Below, in pieces: positions 39,631 through 46,600 of a stretch of 64,000 nt of DNA (positions are counted from its first letter, which is position 1; every line of letters begins with the position of its first letter). The notes beneath the pieces are model-generated. The model was not told the DNA's origin. It did not search any database and was given only the letters and a program-made list of their open reading frames with translations. Where the stretch lies: the NCBI GenBank assembly GCA_903876795.1, contig CAIRBK010000097.1:81012-145011 (forward strand), in the 5' to 3' direction. This DNA comes from an uncultured Verrucomicrobiota bacterium. GTDB taxonomy: Bacteria > Verrucomicrobiota > Verrucomicrobiia > Opitutales > Opitutaceae. Position numbers and translations under genes: made by a program.

Positions 39631-40326
39631 ATGATTTTATTACTCCCACAAAATGCCAAGATCGACGGCCTTGAGTTCCCCCTGTCCGGCCTGCCGATTC
39701 CTCACCGCAAAAAACGCCACTTGGTCCGCGGCGATTACGAGACCCCCGAGCGCACCCTCATCAAGGGCTTCGTCAAACCCGGCATGAAGGTCCTCGAGTT
39801 CGGGGCTTCCCTCGGGATCGTTTCCACCTTCATCGCCCGCCAGATCGGCCCGGCCGGCGCCTTGCTCAGCGTCGAGGCCGACCCCACCCTGCTGCCGTTT
39901 TGGGAACGCAACCTGTCCCACAACGGCCTCAAGGCAAAATGCATCCAGGCCTTGGCCTGCCCGACCTGGACTTCCCGGATACCGGCACGCCTGCTGGGAA
40001 CGGCGTTCAATCCTTGCGACGACAAACTTTCCGGACGCATCCAGGCCACAAGCGCCGGCTCGTCCGACGGGCAGTGGAAGACCGCCTACACGGTCTGCAC
40101 CCAGGAACACTTCACCCCCGACGCCCTCGTGATCGATATTGAGGGCACCGAGACGGTGTGGCTCGACGAGGCCGTGCGCATGCCGGCGCACGTCAAGCTG
40201 GCCATCGTCGAGTTCCATCCCCAATACACGGGCCCGGACAAGGCCGCCCAATGCGTCCAAGCCCTCGTGGACGACGGCTTCAAGATCGCCGGTTACCAAA
40301 ACCACGTCATGGCCTTCACCCGCTGA
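39631..40326 (+). CDS. FkbM-family methyltransferase
   Basis: The 231-residue protein shows VLEFGASLGIVSTFIARQIGPAG as its SAM-binding motif I. SVEADPTLLPFWERNL supplies the acidic loop, and LVIDIEGTETVWLDEAV matches the FkbM V-D-I-E-G motif. It is probably a sugar O-methyltransferase for the LPS outer core or O-antigen. Composition is GC-rich again, so it marks the right edge of the AT-rich insert. It resembles the preceding FkbM gene in fold only; identity by eye is low, so it is not a recent duplicate. The GT2 gene starts 3 bp after it. Confidence 0.82.
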   Translation: MILLLPQNAKIDGLEFPLSGLPIPHRKKRHLVRGDYETPERTLIKGFVKPGMKVLEFGASLGIVSTFIARQIGPAGALLSVEADPTLLPFWERNLSHNGLKAKCIQALACPTWTSRIPARLLGTAFNPCDDKLSGRIQATSAGSSDGQWKTAYTVCTQEHFTPDALVIDIEGTETVWLDEAVRMPAHVKLAIVEFHPQYTGPDKAAQCVQALVDDGFKIAGYQNHVMAFTR

Positions 40327-40329
40327 TCC

Positions 40330-41121
40330 ATGGTTATGCCCGCCCCCCTTCCCCTGTCCGTCGTCGTGGTCGCCTGCAACGAGGAGCACAACCTGCCCCG
40401 TTGCCTGCGCGGCCTGCGCGACTGGACGGCTGAGGTGATCGTGGCGCTCAACAACTGCACCGACGGCAGCGCCCGCGTGGCCGCCGACTTCGGGGCCGCC
40501 GTCCACCACCTGCCCTGGCGGGGCTATCGCGACACCAAGAACGACGCGCTCCGCCTGGCCTCCCAGCCGTGGGTCCTCTTCCTCGATGCCGACGAGATGG
40601 TGTCCCCCGAGTTGCGCGACGCTCTCGCGGCGTTTCTGGCGCGGCCCGATGCCGAAACGCACGCGGCGGCGAGGTTCCCTCGCAAAGTCTGGTTCATCGA
40701 CCGCTGGATCACCCACGGCGACTGGTATCCCGACTACGGCACGCGACTGATCCGCGCCGGTCGCGCCCGCTGGGGAGGCGACGAGATCGTGCATGAAAAA
40801 ATGATCGCCGACGGCCCCGTGGCCACGCTGCGCGGCGACCTGTATCATTTTTCATTTCCTTCGCTGCTCACCCAGGTCTCCAAAATCCCGCACTTTTCCC
40901 AGCTCTTCCTGCGTCAGCATCGCCAACGTCCGCTGCGGGGCTTTTCGGCGGTAGCGGCCGTGCTGCGTTCGTTTTGGCGTTTTTTTCGCGGTTATGTCCT
41001 GCGGCGCGGGTTTCTCGACGGTTTCCCCGGCTTGTTTATCGCGGTCGGCAACGCTTACGGAACCTGGGTGAAATACAGCCTGGTTTACGAGGATCAACAC
41101 GCCAAAACGCCCCCGGTCTGA
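40330..41121 (+). CDS. Glycosyltransferase family 2 protein, WaaE/KdtX-like
   Basis: The 263-residue GT-A enzyme opens with LSVVVVACNEEHNLPRCL. It has the nucleotide-binding VIVALNNCTDGS and the DxD motif in VLFLDADEMVS (around 88-98). HYF-type core follows, with WITHGDWYPDYGTRLIRAG and VHEKM, as in WaaE/KdtX beta-1,4-glucosyltransferases that modify heptose I of the LPS core. The C-terminus has a basic, hydrophobic membrane-association region. It ends the plus-strand run and converges on rfaE1 with only 10 bp between stops. The WaaE-like function fits the adjacent heptose pathway but is inferred. Confidence 0.86.
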   Translation: MVMPAPLPLSVVVVACNEEHNLPRCLRGLRDWTAEVIVALNNCTDGSARVAADFGAAVHHLPWRGYRDTKNDALRLASQPWVLFLDADEMVSPELRDALAAFLARPDAETHAAARFPRKVWFIDRWITHGDWYPDYGTRLIRAGRARWGGDEIVHEKMIADGPVATLRGDLYHFSFPSLLTQVSKIPHFSQLFLRQHRQRPLRGFSAVAAVLRSFWRFFRGYVLRRGFLDGFPGLFIAVGNAYGTWVKYSLVYEDQHAKTPPV

Positions 41122-41131
41122 GGCGTTCGTC

Positions 41132-42109
41132 TCAACGCCCCATCGCCAACAGGTCCGCCGGGCTGGCGGTGGCGGTGCCCATCTTGGCGACAACCACGCC
41201 GGCGGCCTTGTTGGCCAGACGGGCCGCGTCGATCGGGGAGCAACCCGCCGCCAGGGCGGCCGTGAGCGTCGCGATGACCGTGTCGCCCGCACCGGACACG
41301 TCGAAGACTTCGCGCGCCTCGGTCGGCATGACGTGCTCGACCTCGCCGCCGCGACACACCGCCATGCCGTCGGCCCCGAGCGTGATCACCAGCAACCGCG
41401 GGGAAAACTTTTCGTGGATGCGGCGGCAGGCCTCTTCGAGCGGGTAACGCTCCCCCACCCCGGGCTCGGGCAGGCCGGCGAGTTCCAGCGCTTCGTGGCG
41501 GTTGGGCGTGATCAGGCCCACGCCGTCAAACGCCAGGTGGCGCGAGGGCTTCGGGTCCACCGCCACCAACGTCTCGTGGCGGCGGGCGGAGACGAGCACG
41601 CGATCCACCAGCGACTGGGTGATCGCGCCCTTGGCGTAGTCGGACACGATCACGGCATCGGCCGCGGCGACGGCGGCATCGAGGTGGTCGTCGGGCACGC
41701 GCCCGTTTTCCAGCGTGTAGCTGTCGCGCGCGCCTTCGTGGTCGATGCGGCAGAGCTGCTGGGTGCGGGCGATCACGCGGGTTTTGACGATGGTCGAGGC
41801 GCCCGCGACGGTCGCGCAGCGCGAAGAGTCGATCTTGGCGGTTTCGAGGAGCGTGCGCAGGCGGCGGCCGGCTTCGTCCGCGCCAAGCGAGCCGATCAGC
41901 TCGGAAGCGACGCCGAGCGAGGCCAGGTTGAGCGCGACGTTGGCGGCGCCGCCGGCGGTGTGGCTCTCGCGGGCGACATGCACGACCGGCACGGGCGCCT
42001 CGGGCGAGATGCGGTTCACCTCGCCCCAGATGTAGTGGTCAACCATGAGGTCCCCGATAACGAGGACACGGAGCTGGCGGAAGGTTTCGAGGACGGCGGG
42101 GATGTTCAT
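41132..42109 (-). CDS. rfaE1: D-glycero-beta-D-manno-heptose-7-phosphate kinase
   Basis: The 325-residue PfkB/ribokinase-fold enzyme makes heptose 1,7-bisphosphate. VLVIGDLMVDHYIWGEVNRISPEAPVPVV is the N-terminal substrate-binding signature of RfaE/HldE. GGAANVALNLASLG follows, and the catalytic GAGD motif sits in DVSGAGDTVIATL near residue 265. The adenylyltransferase half of E. coli HldE is absent and is encoded separately at 44464-44949, so the enzyme is split in two. It is the last gene of the heptose run, separated from gmhA by the VapBC-type pair. Confidence 0.95.
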   Translation of the reverse strand: MNIPAVLETFRQLRVLVIGDLMVDHYIWGEVNRISPEAPVPVVHVARESHTAGGAANVALNLASLGVASELIGSLGADEAGRRLRTLLETAKIDSSRCATVAGASTIVKTRVIARTQQLCRIDHEGARDSYTLENGRVPDDHLDAAVAAADAVIVSDYAKGAITQSLVDRVLVSARRHETLVAVDPKPSRHLAFDGVGLITPNRHEALELAGLPEPGVGERYPLEEACRRIHEKFSPRLLVITLGADGMAVCRGGEVEHVMPTEAREVFDVSGAGDTVIATLTAALAAGCSPIDAARLANKAAGVVVAKMGTATASPADLLAMGR

Positions 42110-42114
42110 GGGCT

Positions 42115-42516
42115 CTATGGAAGAGTCTGCTGGGAAAGCTCACTTGCCGGAATGGCGCTCAAATGTGCATCTCGATGCACCAAAGTCGCCGCCGCCTGTG
42201 TGGCGGTGGCGGCGATCAGCGCATCCACCAGCGGCAAGCGGGTCGGCGTGGCCCGAATCAGCCGATAGGCCGCCCGGGCGGTTTCGGCATCCACGGGCAA
42301 GACCGCATTGCACGCCGCCTCGTAAGACGAAAGGCCGACGAACAACGCGTCGGCAGGCACGCCGAGGTCGTGAAGACGTCGCGACAACTCCGCCAAAGTG
42401 ACCGCCGAAATAAAGATTTCGGCGGTCTCATCTTCAAAAATAGCCTGCACCCCCTGCGCGCCCGTCTCGCCGCGGTAATGCGCCAGCAACGCCGAGGTAT
42501 CCAAAAGATAACGCAT
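42115..42516 (-). CDS. VapC-type PIN-domain toxin
   Basis: The 133-residue PIN protein begins MRYLLDTSALLAH. Its four acidic residues are in the usual places: D6, E43 (in TLAELSRR), D98 (in LPLVDALIAA) and D116 (in VHRDAHLS). Such proteins are Mg2+-dependent ribonucleases that cut tRNA or rRNA when freed from their antitoxin. I use ATG 42516, preceded by GGAGG about 12 bp upstream; an in-frame TTG at 42528 would overlap the antitoxin stop. It is 5 bp before rfaE1 and 8 bp after the AbrB-like antitoxin gene, inside the heptose gene run. Confidence 0.86.
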   Translation of the reverse strand: MRYLLDTSALLAHYRGETGAQGVQAIFEDETAEIFISAVTLAELSRRLHDLGVPADALFVGLSSYEAACNAVLPVDAETARAAYRLIRATPTRLPLVDALIAATATQAAATLVHRDAHLSAIPASELSQQTLP

Positions 42517-42524
42517 GGACCGGC

Positions 42525-42767
42525 TCAACCCTCCGCCGATCTTTCGACTGCCAATTCGGCAACCGCATCGCGTGCAGGCTCATACCGTTGCCCTGCACCC
42601 AGAAGCCTGCGCGCCAGCGTAGCTCTCGAGGGCAATATGCGCACACGCAATTCGTCCGGGGTAGCCCCCACTTGCCAGTCCAGTTGATAGCCCGGAACAA
42701 TCCCCAGTTGCCTGCTCAACGCCGCCGGTATGGTGACCATGTTTTTCTGGGTGACGGTCGTAATCAT
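42525..42767 (-). CDS. AbrB/VapB-type antitoxin
   Basis: The 80-residue protein has an N-terminal swapped-hairpin AbrB/MazE domain: TTVTQKNMVTIPAALSRQLG at about residues 3-22, followed by IVPGYQLDWQ. The rest is a charged tail that would wrap around the toxin. These antitoxins bind DNA as dimers and repress their own operon. Start: ATG at 42767; a TTG at 42776 adds three residues. The toxin gene follows after 8 bp. A 100-bp gap separates it from gmhA upstream, enough for its own promoter and operator. Confidence 0.84.
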   Translation of the reverse strand: MITTVTQKNMVTIPAALSRQLGIVPGYQLDWQVGATPDELRVRILPSRATLARRLLGAGQRYEPARDAVAELAVERSAEG

Positions 42768-42867
42768 GGAAATCAATCAAGTCATGGAATCATTTTGATC
42801 AAGGAGGTTTAATAAAACCCGGCTCGACGTATTCAAGCATTCGGTGAGCCCCACCGCTCTTGCCGGC

Positions 42868-43443
42868 TCACACGTCGGACCAATCGGCGGAGTCGATGGC
42901 TTCGAGCCACTGGTGCAGGACGAGCGTGTGGACCTCCTGAATGCGGGCGGTGGTCGCGCTGGGGACGACCAAGGCGTGGTCGCACTGGGTGCGGGCCTGG
43001 CCGCCGTCTTTGCCGGAGAGCAGGATGGTGATTACGCCGCGCGCGCGGGCGGCGGCGAAGGCGGCGAGCACATTGGGGCTGTTGCCACTGGTGGAGAATC
43101 CCACGAGCACGTCGCCGCTGCGGCCGAGCGCCTCGACCTGACGGGAGAAAATCGCGTTGTAACCGTAATCGTTGGCGATGCAGGTGAGCGCGGTGACGTC
43201 GGCGTTCAGGCAGATCGCGGGGAGCGCGCGTCGGTCGATGCGGTAACGGCCGACCAGCTCTTCAGCGAGGTGCAGGGCGTCGGCGGCGCTGCCGCCGTTG
43301 CCACAGGTGAGGAGTTTGCCGCCGCTGCGCAGGCTGGCGAGGATGGCCTCGCCGGCGGCGTCCACGGCCGGCGCCAGCGCGGCGCTGGCGGCGAGCACGG
43401 CGCGAAGTTCCTCAAGGGACTCGGTGAAGCGTGGGGGAGACAT
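42868..43443 (-). CDS. gmhA: Sedoheptulose 7-phosphate isomerase
   Basis: The 191-residue SIS-domain protein makes D-glycero-D-manno-heptose 7-phosphate, the first step to ADP-heptose. CGNGGSAADALHLAEELVGRYR contains the substrate phosphate loop and the glutamate of the AEEL motif. FSTSGNSPNVLAA is the second SIS loop, and IQEVHTLVLH near the end holds the catalytic histidine. The length is that of GmhA. It is spaced 3 bp from hldD upstream and 100 bp from the toxin-antitoxin pair downstream. Confidence 0.95.
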   Translation of the reverse strand: MSPPRFTESLEELRAVLAASAALAPAVDAAGEAILASLRSGGKLLTCGNGGSAADALHLAEELVGRYRIDRRALPAICLNADVTALTCIANDYGYNAIFSRQVEALGRSGDVLVGFSTSGNSPNVLAAFAAARARGVITILLSGKDGGQARTQCDHALVVPSATTARIQEVHTLVLHQWLEAIDSADWSDV

Positions 43444-43446
43444 GGA

Positions 43447-44454
43447 TCAGTGGCCGTTCACGTGACCAAGGCGCTGGTCGGTGAGCAGGTAATGAGTGAC
43501 GTAATCCTTAACGGCTTCGGCAAGCGTATGATTATTCCCGGCCCAGCCGGTGGCGGCTAGGCGGCGGGTGTCGGCGCAGGTGTAGTATTGGTATTTGCCG
43601 CGCAGCACCTCGGGCATGTCGATGAATTCGATCTGCGGCGGCAGGCCGAGCGCCTCGAAGATCGGAGTGACCAGCTCGATCCAGGTCGAGGCACGGCCGG
43701 TGCCGACATTGAAGAGACCGCCCGCGGTCGCCGTGCGGGCGAGGTGAAGCGTCATGGCGACGGCGTCTTTCACATAGACGAAGTCGCGCTTCTGCTCGCC
43801 GTCCTTGTAATCGGGATGGTGGCTGCGGAAGAGGCGGACTTTCTGCTCGTCGCGGATCTGGGCGTAGGCCTTGTGAACCACGCTGCGCATGTCGCCCTTA
43901 TGGTCCTCGTTGGGGCCGAAAACGTTGAAATACTTCAGGCCCACGAGGGGATTGGCGCCGTCGAACCAGCCCTGGCGCTCGGCGTATTGGTCAAAGAGGT
44001 GCTTCGAATAGCCATACATGTTGAGCGGACGCAGGTCATTGAGACGCTCCTGGCCGTCGAGCATTCCGACCGCGCCGTCGCCGTAGGTCGCGGCCGACGA
44101 GGCGTAAACAAAACGACGTCCGCCCGCGCGCGCCCACTCGGCGAGGCGGCGGGTGTAGTCGAAATTGTTTTCCATCAGATAACGCGCGTTTTTCTCGGTC
44201 GTGGCCGAGCAGGCTCCCAGGTGGAAAACCCAGCGCACGTCACGGAAGGCGGGCGTCTCGAGCCTGGCCCAAAGCTGGTCGGCCTCGACGTAGTCGGCGT
44301 AACGCAGGGGGACGAGGTTGCGCCACTTTTCGTCGGAACCGAGGAAGTCGGCCAGGACGATGTTCTCATAACCCTGGCGGTTGAGCGCCCAGACCAAGGC
44401 GCTGCCGATGAAGCCGGCCGCGCCGGTGACGAGGATTTTATCGGTGACGTGCAT
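43447..44454 (-). CDS. hldD: ADP-L-glycero-D-manno-heptose 6-epimerase
   Basis: The 335-residue extended SDR has the NADP-binding TGAAGFIGSALVWALN near the start (10-25). HLGACSATTEKN follows, and the catalytic YGYSK is in NMYGYSKHLFDQYAER. KYFNVFGPNEDHKGDMRSVVHK is highly characteristic of HldD (RfaD). It inverts C6 of ADP-heptose, the final step before transfer to LPS. It lies between rfaE2 (9 bp) and gmhA (3 bp), on the same transcript. Confidence 0.96.
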   Translation of the reverse strand: MHVTDKILVTGAAGFIGSALVWALNRQGYENIVLADFLGSDEKWRNLVPLRYADYVEADQLWARLETPAFRDVRWVFHLGACSATTEKNARYLMENNFDYTRRLAEWARAGGRRFVYASSAATYGDGAVGMLDGQERLNDLRPLNMYGYSKHLFDQYAERQGWFDGANPLVGLKYFNVFGPNEDHKGDMRSVVHKAYAQIRDEQKVRLFRSHHPDYKDGEQKRDFVYVKDAVAMTLHLARTATAGGLFNVGTGRASTWIELVTPIFEALGLPPQIEFIDMPEVLRGKYQYYTCADTRRLAATGWAGNNHTLAEAVKDYVTHYLLTDQRLGHVNGH

Positions 44455-44463
44455 GTCGGAAAA

Positions 44464-44949
44464 TCAGCAGGGGCCGCGCATCCGCTCGACCAGCTTGGTC
44501 GTGGAGCGGCCGGCGACAAACGGCAGGAAGCGGATCTCGGTGCCGGCGGCGAGCAGCGCGTCACGTTCACCGGCGTCGAGGGTGTCGAGCGTGTAGTCGC
44601 CGGCCTTGGTGTAGAGATCGGGCTTGAGCCGGCGTATTTCTGCATCGAGGCGCGGACCGGGAAACACAAAGGTCGCGGTGACGCAACGCAGGCTGGCCAG
44701 GGCGTAGGCACGGTCGTCCTCGGAGTTGAGCGGGCGATCCGGGCCCTTGAGCTGGCGCACGGAAGCGTCGCTGTTGACCGCCACGACGAGCACATCGCCG
44801 AGCGCGGCGGACTGGTGCAGGTATTCGATATGGCCCCGGTGGAGCAGGTCGAAACAGCCGTTGGTCAGCACAAACCGGCGCCTCTCGGCGGCGGCCTGCT
44901 GGCGGAACCGGAGCATCTCGTCGAAAGTGAGGACACGGGGCGTGTTCAT
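44464..44949 (-). CDS. rfaE2: D-glycero-beta-D-manno-heptose 1-phosphate adenylyltransferase
   Basis: The 161-residue nucleotidyltransferase has the cytidylyltransferase-like motif GCFDLLHRGHIEYL (31-44), with the HxGH signature. LVVAVNSDASVRQLKGPDRPLN is the usual RfaE2 sequence, followed by KAGDYTLDTL. It activates heptose 1-phosphate with ATP. It corresponds to the C-terminal half of E. coli HldE, which is fused there but separate here. It overlaps gmhB by 4 bp and is 9 bp before hldD. Confidence 0.94.
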   Translation of the reverse strand: MNTPRVLTFDEMLRFRQQAAAERRRFVLTNGCFDLLHRGHIEYLHQSAALGDVLVVAVNSDASVRQLKGPDRPLNSEDDRAYALASLRCVTATFVFPGPRLDAEIRRLKPDLYTKAGDYTLDTLDAGERDALLAAGTEIRFLPFVAGRSTTKLVERMRGPC

Positions 44950-45533
44950 GGCGTGGTGTTCAAAAAATGCCCCACCGCCTCGGTGAGCGATGCAAAAACC
45001 GGGAACTCCTCTCCCAAACCGAGCTCGGCAAGCTCCGCCCGCAGATCGTCCAGCCCCGTCGCCACGCCGAGTCCGCGGATGCCCGCGCGGGCCGCCGTCT
45101 CCACGTCGGAACCGCGGTCGCCGATATAGGCGAGATTCTGCGGAGCGTATCCGTAGTCCCTCAACAACTCCTGCGCGAAACGCGGGGAGGGTTTGCGATA
45201 CACCGCCGGAGCGTCGGGCGCCTCGGGGGCCACGCAGATGCGCAGGAACGGAGCATCGCCGAGGTCGAGCAGCTCAATCATGCGGCGGTTGCAGGCGTCC
45301 ACCGCGTCGAGGCCGAACATCCCGCGCCCCACGCCCGACTGGTTGCTGTGCACAAAGAGATCCACGCCCGCCGCGCGAGCCGCCCGCAGCGCCTCGCGCG
45401 CACCGGGGAGCAGCACCACGCCCGCCGGATCGCTCAGGTAGGGCACATGTTCGATGATGGTGCCGTCGCGGTCGAGCACCAGTCCGCGGCGTGGACGTGG
45501 CTGGGCGGCGGAAGTTACAGCAGGGTTCGGCAT
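44946..45533 (-). CDS. gmhB: D,D-heptose 1,7-bisphosphate phosphatase-like HAD protein
   Basis: The 195-residue HAD-IIIA phosphatase has the nucleophile motif LVLDRDGTIIEHVPYL (18-33), HSNQSGVGRG and IGDRGSDVETAARAG. It removes the C7 phosphate in the heptose pathway, and its position in the run supports this. E. coli GmhB has a Cys/His zinc loop between strand 3 and the RKP motif. Here that region is RICVAPEAPDAPAVYRKPSP, with one Cys and no His, so the zinc site appears lost. Start at ATG 45533; TTG or GTG alternatives are not better. It overlaps rfaE2 by 4 bp. Confidence 0.88.
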   Translation of the reverse strand: MPNPAVTSAAQPRPRRGLVLDRDGTIIEHVPYLSDPAGVVLLPGAREALRAARAAGVDLFVHSNQSGVGRGMFGLDAVDACNRRMIELLDLGDAPFLRICVAPEAPDAPAVYRKPSPRFAQELLRDYGYAPQNLAYIGDRGSDVETAARAGIRGLGVATGLDDLRAELAELGLGEEFPVFASLTEAVGHFLNTTP

Positions 45534-45557
45534 CGGTTCGTAAACGCTTATACCCGC

Positions 45558-46502
45558 CTATCCGCGCGGGGTCTGCCAAGCTCTTAAAACCTCCGCCGCC
45601 GTCAGCCGCGCCAGATCGCCCTCCGGCGCACGCACGACCTGATGGCGCGGACAACCCAGCGGATACGGGCCGAACAGCTCCGGCGCGGTCGGGCCGAAGA
45701 TCGCCAGCGTGCGTTTGCCAAGCGCGGCGGCGACGTGCATGGGCCCGCTGTCGTTGGCCACCACCGCCCCGGCGAGCGTGATGATCGCCGGCATCGCGGA
45801 GAGGGGCGTGCGGGAGGTGAGGTTGAGAAAACGTTCCGCCGGAAACACGCCGCGGTCGTCCATGCGTTCGCTGCCGCTCCAGACGATGCGCAACGCGGGA
45901 TCGGCCGCGAGCATCAGCCCCGTCAGTTCGGCGAAGCCCGGCCAGCGTTTCTCCGCACGACGGCTCTCGGGAAACATCACCACGGGGGCAGGACCGGACG
46001 CAAAAAACGCCTCTCCTGCAAACACCCCCGAAGGCCGGAATACCAGCGGCGCACCCAATTCGGCGCGGGCGCCGAGCAGCGGGGCGAATTGCAGCAAAAT
46101 CTCCAACGCATGACTCTCTTTGTCCTGTGCCGGCAACGGGGCGGTGGCGTCGTAGAAAAACCGCGAGCCTTCGCGGGCGTCACTCCGCCCGAGTTTGCGC
46201 GGGGCCAGTGCCCACCGTGTCATCAGCCCGCTGCGCAGGAGCCCCTGCAAATCCATCACGACGTCAAACTGCCGTGCCCGGAGTTCGCGGCGCATCGCCC
46301 AAAGCCCGCGCAGGCCGTCGCTGCGCCGGAAAACGAGCGTCTCGTCCACCGTCGGGCAGGCGCTCACCAGAGGGGCGAAGAGTTCGCGCACCACCCAGGT
46401 CACGTGCAGCCCGGCGATTTGCTCCTTGAGCGAGGACACCACCTGCAATCCGTGCACGATGTCTCCGAGGGAGGAGGGCTTGATGACAAGAAGACGGGGC
46501 AT
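45558..46502 (-). CDS. Glycosyltransferase family 9 heptosyltransferase
   Basis: The 314-residue GT9 protein begins MPRLLVIKPSSLGDIVHGLQVVSSL, the WaaC/WaaF-type N-terminus with the catalytic-region aspartate. VMDLQGLLRSGLMTRW, FPESRRAEKRWP and VANDSGPMHVAAALGKRTLAIFGPT follow; the last is the ADP-heptose binding site. It resembles WaaC (heptosyltransferase I) slightly more than WaaF by its SSLGDIVH start. It is the first gene of the minus-strand heptose run and is divergent from the acyltransferase-heptosyltransferase fusion gene 98 bp away. Confidence 0.9.
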   Translation of the reverse strand: MPRLLVIKPSSLGDIVHGLQVVSSLKEQIAGLHVTWVVRELFAPLVSACPTVDETLVFRRSDGLRGLWAMRRELRARQFDVVMDLQGLLRSGLMTRWALAPRKLGRSDAREGSRFFYDATAPLPAQDKESHALEILLQFAPLLGARAELGAPLVFRPSGVFAGEAFFASGPAPVVMFPESRRAEKRWPGFAELTGLMLAADPALRIVWSGSERMDDRGVFPAERFLNLTSRTPLSAMPAIITLAGAVVANDSGPMHVAAALGKRTLAIFGPTAPELFGPYPLGCPRHQVVRAPEGDLARLTAAEVLRAWQTPRG

Positions 46503-46600
46503 GCGGCGGCGCTTTGGAAAAATCGGCTTTAAACTGGAAACTTACGCCCATCTGATGAACCGGCTCGTCTTGAAATCAAACCCTAATCAGGCCGCTCATC

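Noticed and set aside
42801-42808. Perfect AAGGAGGT Shine-Dalgarno sequence on the plus strand
   Set aside because: No start codon follows at a usable distance and the region is the upstream gap of the minus-strand antitoxin gene.
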